Shown here: positions 49,442 to 60,702 of the stretch, one piece after another | Layout: the number at the start of each line of letters is the position of its first letter | How positions within the stretch are numbered: the stretch's first letter is position 1 | Assembly (NCBI GenBank): GCA_918026815.1 | Contig: CAKJVC010000066.1 | Span: forward strand, 62,001 to 126,000 | DNA length: 64,000 nucleotides | Origin: Chalara sp. BL73 | Lineage: Eukaryota; Ascomycota; Leotiomycetes; Helotiales | Direction of reading: 5' to 3' | Program-made: the position numbers and the translations under genes | Notes under the pieces: model-generated | The model's database searches: none | Seen by the model: the letters and a program-made list of their open reading frames with translations, nothing else | Told to the model about the DNA's origin: nothing

Positions 49442-49480
49442 GTACAGTACAGTATGGTACGGTACGGTACTGTTCTGTAC
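49442..49480. repeat. GTAC-rich inverted repeat
   Basis: A 13-base arm at 49442-49454 (GTACAGTACAGTA) is the reverse complement, with one mismatch, of the arm at 49468-49480 (TACTGTTCTGTAC). The 13-base loop itself contains GGTACGGTACGG. Similar GTACAGTA units occur at 49233-49242 and 49264-49277. Function unknown. Confidence 0.75.
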
Positions 49481-49785
49481 TTACCACAGCCAGCACAGCA
49501 CCTACCACTGCACGTCCCCATCTCCGCAATTTCAGAGGCTATATGGACTGGAGCCGTTGAAAAGGAAGAGTTCAGCGGTAGGCCGCTTTCGGATACATCT
49601 GCGCGAACTACAGTGTACAACCTGATCGATCATGTGCATTCAGGCATCTCGGAGCTAGAGTGCTTGCACGAGATTGCTGGGCCTGGCTGCCCCATGGGAG
49701 ATGCGAGCTTCTCCAGTAATGGGCCCACACTTCACGTTATCTGGGCAACCGTGGGCCATTCGAAAGATCCAACTTGGTTGGATCT

Positions 49786-49791
49786 CTGGGG
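49786..49791 (+). promoter_or_regulatory. CreA-like carbon repressor site (CTGGGG)
   Basis: CTGGGG fits the CreA/Mig1 consensus SYGGRG and lies about 340 bp upstream of the hexose transporter start. A second copy on the minus strand (CCCCAG) is at 49941-49946. Six-base motifs occur often by chance, so this is suggestive only. Confidence 0.3.
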
Positions 49792-49977
49792 TCTAGGTAG
49801 GCGGCTAGCAGCTAGCTCGTAGATTCCTAGAGATGCAACCCCGTGTGCTGCATCTGGAGGCAGGCCGCTTACCTGCAATGGGTCAATTTCCACGCTCCTG
49901 GCTAGAGAAGGACCGAACACATGGGTGCAAAGCAAAAGTTCCCCAGGGCAAGTGCTCCGTAAAGCTCGATGGGACAG

Positions 49978-49983
49978 TATAAG
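49978..49983 (+). promoter_or_regulatory. TATA-like element of hexose transporter gene
   Basis: TATAAG lies 145 bp before the start codon and is followed by a CT-rich leader (CGTCTTCCTCTTTCACG) typical of strongly expressed fungal genes. Confidence 0.45.
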
Positions 49984-50127
49984 AGCCCTCATTTCCCCTG
50001 AAAGACACCCTTCATCGTCTTCCTCTTTCACGAACTTCCCTCGGCGCCAGTTGTCACCTATCTGCCAGACCGATAGAGACACTCACCCATCCTTGACCTA
50101 TCGACTTTCAATCAAGCCTCACATACA

Positions 50128-51893
50128 ATGGCTGGAGGAGCAGTTGTCGGCACGGCGGATACCTCGCGTATCGAGGCGCCAGTGACCTTCAAGGCCTACC
50201 TGATGTGCGCTTTTGCTGCGTTTGGAGGTATTTTCTTTGGTTATGATACTGGATGGATGGGAGGGTCAGTACATTAAATATTTTCATGCAGAAGCAGAAG
50301 CAGAAGACTCACATATGAACAGAGTTATGGCCATGAAGTACTTCATCCACCAATATACTGATATTCCATACCCCGGCCCAGATGCAAGTGATGTGGAGAA
50401 GAAAGCCTTTGTTCTGCCATCATGGGAGGTATCTCTCCTCACTAGCATTCTCTCTCTCGGAACATTCTTGGGTGCCATCATCGCTGGTGATTTGGCTGAT
50501 CATATTGGTCGACGATGGACTATTATTAGTGGATGTCTTATCTTCACTGTCGGCTGTATCCTGCAAACTGCCTCCACCGGGCTCGGAGTCATGGTCGCTG
50601 GTCGTGTTATCGCTGGTGGTGGTGTCGGTTTCATCTCCGCTATCAGTAAGTTTATTACAAGTCATTTGGAGACACCCCTACCTAACGCAGTGGCAACTAG
50701 TCATTCTCTACATGTCTGAGATCGCCCCAAGGAAGGTCCGTGGAGCTTTGGTTTCTGGTTACCAGTTCTGCATCACCATTGGTATTCTCCTTGCCAACTG
50801 CGTCGTTTACGCCACACAAAACCGCCTGGATACGGGTTCATACCGTATTCCTGTGGCCATCCAATTCCTTTGGGCCATTATCCTTGGCGTTGGTCTTTTC
50901 TTCCTGCCAGAATCTCCACGTTACTTTGTAAAGAAAGGAAAGGTCGACGATGCTATCAAGGCACTCTCCAGCGTTCGCGGCCAGCCATCCGATTCTCAAT
51001 ACATCCAAGATGAGCTTGCAGAGATTATTGCCAACCACGAATATGAGTTGTCCGTCATCCCTGCAGGAGGCTACTTCGCTACGTGGAAGAACTGCTTCAC
51101 TGGAAGCATTACCAACGCATCCAGCAACATCCGCAGAACCCTCCTCGGTATTGGTCTCCAGATGATGCAGCAACTCACCGGTATTAACTTCATCTTCTAC
51201 TATGGTGTCGTCTTTTTCACCCAGCTCGAAACCATCAGCAACCCCTTCTTAATCTCCTTGATCACCACCCTCGTTAACGTTTTATCCACCCCTCTCTCTT
51301 TCTGGATGGTCGAGCGATTCGGTCGCCGCAACCTCATGATTGTTGGTGGTACTGGAATGGTCATCTGCCAGTACATCGTGGGTATCGTTGGTGTCACTGC
51401 CGGCAAGAAGCAGCATGATGGAAGCTTCAACAACTCTGCCGTCTCCGCCATGATCGCCTTCATCTGTTTCAACATCTTCATGTTTGCGACCACTTGGGGT
51501 CCTTGCGCGTGGGTCGTTATTGGTGAGGTCTTCCCTCTCCCAATTCGCTCCCGCGGTGTCGGTCTTTCCACCGCTTCCAACTGGTTCTGGAACTGCATCA
51601 TCGCCGTCATCACCCCATACCTCACCGGTGAAGAGTATGCCAACCTCGGCTCCCGCATCTTCTTCATGTGGGGTTCCCTCTGCGTCATCTCCGTCATCTT
51701 CGCCTATTTCCTCGTGCCTGAGACCAAGGGTCTTTCCCTCGAGCAGGTTGACCGCATGCTGGAAGAGGTCTCACCACGCAAGTCCCGCTCATGGGTTCCA
51801 CACAGCACCTTCGCTGCCGATATGGGTCTCAAGATCCACGGTGACTCGGACGTTGAGCAAGTCCAAACCGCCGAAACCAAGGAGATTGTTTAA
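50128..51893 (+). CDS. MFS hexose transporter (HXT type)
   Basis: Three exons, 50128-50264, 50323-50645 and 50701-51893, encode 550 aa with about twelve hydrophobic helices. Sugar-porter motifs are complete: GYDTGWMGG in helix 1, DHIGRRW after helix 2, PESPRYFVKKGK after helix 6, QQLTGINFIFYYG in helix 7, ERFGRRN, and PETKGLSLEQVD at the C terminus. These are typical of fungal high-affinity glucose and fructose transporters in the plasma membrane. Substrate range cannot be read from sequence. Codon use is strongly biased to C-ending codons (ATC, CTC, TTC) in the last exon, unlike most neighbours, which suggests high expression. Intron 1 contains a GCAGAA triplication just before the acceptor. 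Confidence 0.93.
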
Positions 51894-52851
51894 ACATGTT
51901 TGTAACGCACAGACTATAATATTAGGCGGATATGTGCTTTTAGATATGATTGGTTAGGCAATACTTCCAGAAGATGGTGCCGGCAATTATAGATGAAAAA
52001 TATCATAGAGATAGACATTGTTTGTTGATGTATACCCCGATAATGAGATCAACTATTACCAACGTCCCGAATTAGTATTAGATCTTAATGACTGCTTTAC
52101 TTCTTTCATCACAACTTTAATACCCTCATAAAATTTGAGACATATACCGGTGTAGGAAACGGCCAGAAGGCCGGATCTGTATGCTATCTGCAGCCGAGGA
52201 GGATGATAGTTGCTTCTCTCCTGTAGCACTATACATTTCGGCGGTTCTCAACCTGGCATGCAGGAAGATTTTAGTACGACGGCTCGATCTCCGACTGCCC
52301 ACAATTTATTGCAACGCTGTCAGGGTTGTTCCGTAGGCACAAGCTTATTGGGCAGGGAGAGCCAACGACATGAGATTGCTAATAATTCGCAAAGCCTCCG
52401 ATGAGATCGTGCTATTAGGCACAAGAGGGAGTTGAGAGGGGTCCTGCAGAAGATCTTAGGGATATGATTCCGAGTTCTATGTCTCCGAGGTTGAAAAGTT
52501 AGTGTACCTAGTATGTATTATAACGCACAGTGTTGCTGAATATGTGGCATAAAGAGCATAGGTTTCTTCTTGTGCGAGGCATGGGAATGTTTGGTTTTAT
52601 TTGGGGGTTATAGAAGTACATCTTGATTGGAATTGAAGTTGGGCTAAAATTGACCTTGATCGTTTCGGTTATGTCACATGGCAACCGCGTGCTCGCTTAA
52701 ACGGTAATTTTTTTTTTTGGAGTAAAGGGACAGGTATATGGAGAGCAAAAAGCGGTAAATAAAATGCCACCACTGAAAAGATTTATAGATACCTCCTTGT
52801 AAAGGGAGATACCTGGGTAGTAGATAAGTGCGAAAAAGGCAAAAGAGGAAT
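51894..52851. other. Intergenic, no gene seen
   Basis: Just under 1 kb downstream of the hexose transporter, with a T-run near 52708-52717 close to the tRNA gene's 3' side. On the minus strand that run reads as A and so is not a pol III terminator for it. No coding signal. Confidence 0.5.
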
Positions 52852-52951
52852 TGCGTTCGCCGGGAATCGAACCCGGGGCCAATCCATGTTTCTATTTGTC
52901 CGTGGGAGACACTAATGGCAAGGATCGATTTTACCACTAAACCACAAACGC
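52852..52951 (-). tRNA. tRNA-Gly (anticodon GCC) with 29-nt intron
   Basis: On the minus strand the acceptor stem GCGTTTG pairs with CGAACGC (one G-T pair) and the discriminator is A. The D-arm is TGGTTTAGTGGTAAAA and the T-arm is CCCGG-GTTCGATT-CCGGG-like. The anticodon stem GATCC/GGATT encloses loop TTGCCAT. A 29-nt insertion sits one base 3' of the anticodon, the standard nuclear tRNA intron position. The body closely matches yeast tRNA-Gly(GCC), giving a 71-nt mature tRNA before CCA addition. Confidence 0.93.
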
Positions 52952-54189
52952 TTATATTAATTTATGACGAACAGATGTCTAATCAAGAATATACGGACTG
53001 CTACCTCGGCCGGTTTCTATTAGCGGTTGACGCTTACAATATACCCCTAAAGTCTAGTCAATCGTTTCGTCACGAAATCTTCGGTTGAAGCTAGAATATT
53101 ACGCTTTCCGATGCCTTGTGTTTGGCTTGTTTACCTTCGCTCCTGCAGATGCTTGTGTGCTACTACTGCATGATGGAGTAGAGGTTTTTGTCTATGTTAC
53201 TTCTTTTAACTGGCCTGTTTCACGCTTTGAAGGGGCTGAAGTGAGACTCCAATGTCCTTCCAGCAGTATAGTACGTGCGTTAGGCAGGGCTAGATGGCCT
53301 TCGAGCCAATGTGATGGCGTAGATGAACATGTAGCTTTAGATATGTACTGGAGTGCTGTGGCAATGCGGCAGGATATCAAATTTAGGACAGCATCATAAT
53401 AATAGCAAACGCGGAAAATATATGAAACTGATGTTTATAGATACATACACCTGGTAAGCTATGTCTACTTCTGAGAAAAACCTGCGCATGCACGGGTACG
53501 AAGAATACCAAGGCATGACGTGTATCGTGATGCCACAAAGTCCGCACCACCAAGAAACCTTAGTTGTACTCTTATTGCGTGTTGAGATAGGTTGCAGTGC
53601 TCTATCCCAGAATAGATATAGCACATCGTTGTCCTGTCTAGTAGTTATGATTTTAAACCAAACATCTCAGAACTATAATCACGTGCATATCACACGCAAA
53701 CTAGGATCAAACCCACGGAAATATTTTAAGTCCGTGCTCCTTGATTAATGATATTATAGATTTCTTAAGATATTCGCTTGCGCTATCCGAAGAAGGTTCA
53801 CCAAGATGACATTGATCTTTATAGAGTGCCATTATAGCGGGTAATTCTATATCCCAGTTCCCACCTTGTCCCACCCCCAATGCCAGGCAGAAAACGCTTT
53901 TACCCGGACCAAGATCGACCAATTTTTAGAACAATTTACCCACACGTAGATTTGCTGCTTGGTATTCTTGAACAGAATCGCCAGTGGTTGTCCAATTTTA
54001 GCTAGAGTTACATGGTTTCAGCGCTTAAACTGCTGTCTTTTGCAGCAGCTAAACGCAACTACCGCCCCCAATTTATCTCGGATTGTTTTATCATCCCTTG
54101 AGGAGCCTCTGGCGGAGTGCCATCACCGTGGCACTGGGACCGCCTCTCATTCTGAAAGTAGCCTCGAACCTGTGTTATGTGCATTTACG
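52952..54189. other. Intergenic, no gene seen
   Basis: 1.2 kb between the tRNA and the Clr5-TPR gene. Short ORFs only. The Clr5 reading frame stays open back to 53959 but contains no ATG before 54190. Confidence 0.5.
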
Positions 54190-56915
54190 ATGGACGGTGA
54201 TCAAAGGTATCGGCCTTTCCCAGAAATTCTGCCTCATAATGGTGAGCAGGGGAGCTCTGCCTCTGCAACCAACTTTCATCCTGTTCCGAGGCAGGTATTG
54301 TCTGTTGAAGCGTGGAACGAGCTGAAGCCAATCATTCGACAAATGTATATTGATGAGAACAAAACATTTCGCAAGATCTCTAAATTTCTGCGGGATGAAC
54401 ATGGATGTTCGTCAATTTTCAAACCAACCTAGTTATTCCCCCGCAGAGAGCTAGTAGTTTTAGCAGCCTCTCCGCCTTCCTCCTTCCTCTCTCATGCCAG
54501 ATCCACAACTTTTCGAGATAGTCCAGAATTACAGAAGGATTAATATACTAATTCATTGGTCAGTTGCTCCGACAAAACACCAGTTTGCAAAGAGAATAGC
54601 CCAATGGGGTTTCAAGAAAAATGCATCTCAAAGCGACAGGCAAAGGATCATGCAACGAACCTTTGGGCAGAATATTATTGGGCCAAATGGCAGAATGGTC
54701 AGCCAGACCACACGCCAACGGTGGGAGAAGGAGTTTGGGCGAACCATGGTATCGGAACCAACAAGACGGCCAGATGGGGAACCTGGTAAGCACGCACCGC
54801 ACTTTTGGTGAAGTCCAACAAAAATACGACATACGATATGCTAAGAAAATGCCTTAATAGATCCCCAAAATGCCAACTCTCCTAGACTGGAGGAGGAGCA
54901 ACTTGATATAGAATCTTCAACGAGTTTTCAAGCGACTCCAGCCGAGAATCCCATAGCTTCGTATGAGGATTCTCCAGCTCAAATGTTGGACCTGCGCCGT
55001 CCCGTGATTCCCCAACATGATTCTTGGCCATGGGCAACCGTTGATATTCCGGGTTCGCCCCAACTCTCGCGCCTTTTTGAAGCACTTAGTATCCACTTTC
55101 CATCAACGATCGAGCCCCTCGACCTTTCTGAACCAGCAGCTGCTCCCTCTGTAAAGATAGCAGAGAGTCGCGCTCAGTCACAGTTTGTAAATTTATCAAG
55201 CATCGAAAATGGTCCCGTCGATGGCAGAGAGTCAGACTCTCAGGCATTGGCTACACGGGCACGCAAGATTCAGGATGATACAGATGATCGACTACGGAGA
55301 CATTTCAATCGTGATGTTTTCTTTCCTTCTGGGAATTGGCTTCCTCCGAGCCCGTTCAACGAAGTCTATCCTTTCCCGGTCACAGTTCATTTCCAGACCC
55401 ATGAGTCTTTATCTTCTAACCTTTTGGATCTCAGGCAAGTATTCCTTTCCATTCGAATTCTCTCTATTCTTTAGCCCCTCAATCGGACAGTATTTCTGAG
55501 TACTTCCGGTCTTTGGGCTTCTCTGCAAGTGCAAGTCTCATGGTATTAATTTGATGTTCAGTCAATCGGCTTTAGCAGCCAGAGCCAATCGACTCCAGAC
55601 TTCTTTGACAACTTTTGGAGCCACTCTACCAGAGACATCACCAGTAATTCTACAAACAATGGAAGACATTGCAGATATATATCTCAAATTAGGTGACCAT
55701 ATCCAGTCAGAAACTTGGTGGAAGAGACTCATCGACTTGAGAGCAAAATACGAAGACTCTCCTTCTCGACATACAACATCTGTCATGATGAAGCTATGGA
55801 GAACTATGTGCTTTTTGCATATCACAAGGGACACATCAAAGTTTGAAGAATTTATGATTTTGGAAAAGAAGATACAGTCATATCTTTCAACCATGCTCAC
55901 GGAAGATGATGATCTCTCATTGGATTTCTTAAAGTTGAAATCTATGAGACTTGCAAACCTGGGAAGAATCCACGAAGCCGAGGATATCAGTCGACAAATT
56001 CTGCAAATCCGCTTGACTCATATGGGCCCGAGGTAAGTCAGTCTGCTTAAGGAAATTCCATGTATCATGCACTCTCCAAAAATTCTTCTGAAATAGAACA
56101 TATGTCTGGATTGTACCGTTACCTGCAGCAATGAATCTAAACCTGACACTTGATGTAGAAGCCCTATAGTATTGAGAGTCATGTCGTCGCTAGGCCGAAA
56201 TATGATCACCAATACTCCCAAAGATATTGACAGGAGCAATAGGGGATTGTTCCTCTGCCGGACTGCCGTTCAACTCCACAAAGAGAATGAAGACTTGCTC
56301 GAAGGCTTCGGACAGGATCTGTTGAACGATCTGTTGTACACATTGCGCTACAAGCAGCAATATGAAGAGGCCGCAAAGTTTGCGAAGCTAGTGGTCAAGC
56401 GATGCAGGGTAATTTTGGGCGAACGGCATGTGTTCACTCTGCGATATATGGCGGAGCTCGGCGCCAGTCTCCGTCGCCACGAGAATTACACGGAGAGTGT
56501 TGGGGTGTTCAAAGAGGTTCTAAGGCTTTCAACCTTGAAAAATACATCAGCTGGTGATATTTTGTGGCGAATGGAGGAGCTAGCCATGGCGCTACGGGGG
56601 CTTCAGAACTACCATCAGGCTGCAATCTATCTCAATAAGATACTATGGGACCAGATCGGCTCATTCGGCGCTTTGCATCCTGATATGAAAGTAAATTGCT
56701 GGTTTCTCGCGGATAGTCATATTCAGGCAGGAGAGCTGCAAAGTGCAGTGGATGTTTACACTCGCTACCTAGAGCTTGTCCGGATAGCTGCGACAGAGAA
56801 TGGTATAGTGGACCATGCATTCATTCCAGAGATCCAAGGCTGGATCAACGACACCAAGCGGTTAATTTTGGTGGATGATGAATCTCATAGAGATCATAGT
56901 TATGAGATTTTGTAA
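54190..56915 (+). CDS. Clr5-domain protein with TPR-like C terminus
   Basis: Five exons, 54190-54406, 54564-54785, 54861-55434, 55562-56032 and 56159-56915, encode 746 aa. The Clr5 domain spans about residues 40-92: AWNELKPIIRQMYIDENKTF, then a splice junction, then TKHQFAKRIAQWGFKKN. Donor GTTCGT of intron 1 is the only one that rebuilds this domain. Intron 3 has a textbook GC donor (AG|GCAAGT). The middle is acidic and disordered. From about residue 340 the protein is helical with TPR-like pairs (AANLGRIHEAEDISRQIL-like; YEEAAKFAKLVV; YTESVGVFKEVLRL; YHQAAIYLNKIL). Clr5 domains are named for the fission yeast silencing factor Clr5; most family members in filamentous fungi have no known role. 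The N-terminal ATG is the first in frame. Confidence 0.82.
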
Positions 56916-59846
56916 GAATTCTCTCGAGCAACTACTAGTTTATATTGTGCAATGTGTGGGATAGGAGGCTGCGGGAAGCGAGTTGCCAGTGGCAAGGCGC
57001 AAGGTTGATTGCTCATGGCTCGTATGTCTGTTATGGGATACCTTTTTAACATTGAATTAGCAGTGCAAATTCGGAATGATATCGAGTAACTATTTTGCGT
57101 CCATCCAACCTGCAACATGAATTGTGAGAGGTAATGCCGCATCACGATGTTGTACAAGATATATACACAAGGTCATTCCCTCCATGTAAATGCACCAATG
57201 AGACACTATAAAAAGGTGTAATGCGTCAGCGGGAGCACCCGCTTAGAGTATGAAGCTAAGCGAGCTTCAGGGGCTGGTTCGTGGTACTACTTGGAGTCGA
57301 ACCTTCTTTCAGAAGTGCATATTGTCGGTGCGGCTCTACAACCATAGACATCTGGCTCAGTGTGCCTCCGTTCTGGAGATGCCTTGCACTCCTTGTGACA
57401 AGGTTCGGTTGAATTCAAAACTGTCCGATTCCGTAAAATTCCATTGCGGAAGAACCGTTCATAGATTAATGCAGTCATCAGGACATTTTGGCGAACCCGC
57501 CCAGCGCCCCGTTCTGAGTGATCTTTTCGGCATCTCCCCTCCCCCCTTCCCTCCACCTTCGCCAGCCGCATTATCCTATTCATGCAGAGGGTATTCCGTC
57601 TCTCGCGAATCTTCGGATCGTTCGCGCGATATGGCCAGTCAGTTAGAGGCCACCACATCCTTATCCTAGTTTATCTTCACTTGGTAAATAGCACGTCTTG
57701 ACGCGCGGCCACTCTCTCATATCCCATATCCCAGGTATGGTGTGCATGAGCCATACCAGGTCCCTATATGCGAGGATTCGGATGCAGGTATTATCATGTA
57801 CTTTGTGGCCGTGTGCATGACGTGGTGGTGCTGCGTTGAAGTTCGACATTTTTCAACAGAGATTTGTCACTGTAGACCAGTTCCAACAAAGAGCATCCTC
57901 TGTGTCCTAATGAGGCTCGGTGGCTTGTCCCACCATGCCTCTCTCGAGTGCAGGACTCAGCACAGACCTCAGATGCGCCATGCACTACACCCGCAGTCTT
58001 GCTGACACCTTTCAACCAAGATAACCAATAACTTTACTCTGCAGAAAAGTAACCTGTGAGCGATCTTGAGCTTGATCAATATTTCAGCTTAAGAAGTATG
58101 TTGATATTACAGACTGGACGAAGTAAAAGTACTCTAATATAGCACAAGCCGTAGGCTCGACCTCTCTGCAAGAAAGCATGCTAAGGGGCTTGAAGCTTCG
58201 CATATGGAAGGGTATAAGCGGACTTGATTGACGGCATGAGCTAATCATGGACGTATTTTTGCGATCGACATCCATGAGAGCTGAGGTAGGAAGTTTGCAG
58301 ACTCTACTTCTTTGACAATGACTAGGGTAATATGATGCTTACAGCCCCAACTAAGAAGGACCTATGCTCTTCTTTAACGGTGCTCTTAGCTAGGCAAGCA
58401 GATAACTCAATTAAGGCCGACGCGTTATGAAAATCATTCAAGGCTTTTCGGTGGATAAGTTCAGCCAGATATTATAACAGTGGCGAAAGATAATAATACA
58501 TGCAACTGGATGCCCAGCTTCGATGATGTGCAACACAACGCCTGCTGCCAATACATGAAGACACAACCACTTAATTCTACTGTCGGTCTCTACACGGTGG
58601 GCAATGTCCAGCTGTCCGTCGAAGTAACCCTTCCAATGTCTCGATATAGCACCAATAAACTCCTGCCTCTAGAATTCCATACAAGGTGTTTCAAGGGTAT
58701 GGCTGTGGCGGAGCTCCTTCGGAAGAAGAAGTTGCTAGTTAGGCATCGCATCAAAATTATTGCATAAGAAACCGAGCATTTATGGAAGGCCATGTTAGCA
58801 GAGAGCTTCCCTGTCTTCACTTCATCTTGATCATGCAATGGACGTATGCTTTCATCGATGGATCTGCATTAATGGATCTACATTAATCAATCTACTGTGC
58901 TCCTGGGCAATCCCGATCCTGGTAGTTTACGCGCTAGAACTTCGCCTCCAGAATAAAGGGTTTCTCGGTTTCAATCGTGAGTATGTTACCCATAATGCGT
59001 GCCGGTACCTATGTTTCTGCTGCGACATGCATCGGAGGAGAACTTGTCCCGATACCACGTCTTTGGCTTTTTGGCAATCAAGAACGATGAACATCGAGGG
59101 CAGAGGGGGGGTATCCAACATTGTTATGTCCTGGCTGAGCATAATCTCAGGAGCGTACAAAAAGAGTTTTTGATATCTGTGAGGGCGTATATGCCGAATA
59201 AGACGCCTGGCTACGCAGCGTTTCATGGTTCAGTAATCGTTAGTTTCCCTATCCCCCCCTCGAGGATATAGATGTACTCTTCCTCAGGGCTCTGGTCAGA
59301 CTCGCTGGATTTCGTTTAGTCATCTGGGTGAGGATCGTAACGACAATCGTTTTGTCTCGTTTATTCCTCTTGGGACATACTTCGATACGCCGAAGAGCTT
59401 TTTGCTAGCCATCACTAGCTAACACTCGAACTGTACTTAGTGTCGTTATCTTAAGAGAGTGTCATGGTATAGAAGAACATAGCTGGACTTTGTTTGCAAA
59501 AATTAATATAAACCGTAAGAGTATACCTAGCTTGACCCTACAATTATGGGTGAAACCTTTACTAGTAGTTTCCAAGATGACACAGAATGCAGAGATAGGA
59601 CGTTCTGTCAAAAGATTGCTTCCTCTGCCACACTCCGTGAAATCTGAAATCGCAATGATTGAAGGAGCTCAAGTCAAGGCTTGACTGAATAGAGAAACAA
59701 GAAACTGGTTTCGAAAAAAATGGTGTAGTATGAATTGACACACATAAAATCAGGAATGTGAGTTTTGAAACGACAAGTGCACAAAGAATCAAGAATATCG
59801 AAGAGCTTCAAAACCAAGGATGTAAGATGATACATACGTTGAGGTT
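56916..59846. other. Large intergenic region, no gene supported
   Basis: 2.9 kb between the convergent Clr5-TPR and VPS37 genes. ORFs of 60-139 codons occur on both strands near 57250-57669 and 58480-59270. None shows a known domain or pairs with a partner exon. Confidence 0.5.
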
Positions 59847-60702
59847 CTACCGCCATCCTCCGACACGTCCTTCGTCCCATCTTTCTTTCCGTTCTCGTCT
59901 CGAGTAGTAGACTTTCTTTGCTTCACGATACCTTCTCACCCATTCTACTGCTTCTCTTTCTGTCGCCGTGCCACCATCTCCTTCCAGAAAGCTCTCTTCC
60001 AGCGCGCGACAGACCATTTCTTGTTCTTGAACTCCAGAACTCAATCTTTGATATAGCGATGATGGAGAGAATGGGGCCAATGCACGATCCATCTCAGATT
60101 GTTTCTGTCGCCATTGTCTCTCTAATGCATGTGCTGATAACAGCTGTGCCTGCGTAGACGCTCGTAGATGAATAAGTCGTGCCTCGAGCTCATTCAGATG
60201 AGATGCCAGAGCTATATTCTCTTTTAGTGCACTCTGCAAAGGCTCCTGTGACGCAGCTATTGATGGATGTGCTGTGATCGTGGAATGTGCTAAAGCAGCT
60301 AGCACCTCAGGTTTTGCCAGCACGTCGGCTAAATCCTGCTTACTGAAGGGAGCATGAGTAATTCTTCTTGCGTCATGAAGGTAACGGTACGAACGATTTA
60401 TCTTCCAAGATCTTTGGTAACCAGTTTTCACCCGGGTCTTGAGTATGTTGTGCATATGCTGGCTCGCGTATACTGCCGTGCTGCGACAGCGGAGTATCAT
60501 TGCTATAACTGCCGAGACCATCATGCGATTGAGGCGGGGGTGCTGGCAAAGGGGGTCCTCCGGCCGGCGTACTTCGACGACTGACCTCTTGACTGCTTGG
60601 TTTGGGCGGAGGTGCAGGAGGAGTATTGGAGTCGAACGTTTGCGAGTTTCTATGTGGTTGGTAGGAAGGGTATGACGATGATGATGGTGGCGGGGACGAC
60701 AT
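59847..60702 (-). CDS. VPS37: ESCRT-I subunit VPS37 (Mod(r) domain)
   Basis: Exons 60702-60395 and 60342-59847, joined by a 52-nt intron, encode 267 aa. The first 95 residues are Pro/Ser-rich and disordered. The Mod(r) domain spans about 100-265: LPKILEDKSKQDLADVLA across the junction, HPSIAASQEPLQ, a coiled coil through LNELEARLIHLRAS, then LERQWRQKQSEMDRAL and a C terminus ending RWDEGRVGGWR. The donor is GTTCGT. A GTACCG donor six bases... four bases downstream would bring in a stop, so it is rejected. Vps37 holds the ESCRT-I stalk together with Vps23 and Vps28 in sorting of ubiquitinated membrane proteins at endosomes. The ATG at 60702 is the first in frame. Confidence 0.9.

Larger units (their letters stand above)
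47222..50127. other. Large intergenic region upstream of hexose transporter
   Basis: 2.9 kb with no supported gene. A 205-codon ORF at 49205-49822 runs through GTAC-rich repeats and has no domain. The region holds a GTAC hairpin, two CreA-like sites and a TATA-like element, listed separately, and a pyrimidine-rich leader just before the transporter start. Confidence 0.55.

Noticed and set aside
49205..49822. 205-codon ORF upstream of the hexose transporter
   Set aside because: It runs through the GTAC repeats, has repeat-driven composition, no domain, and overlaps ORFs on the other strand.
57250..57669. 139-codon ORF after the Clr5-TPR gene
   Set aside because: An equally long ORF covers the same bases on the opposite strand and neither shows a domain.
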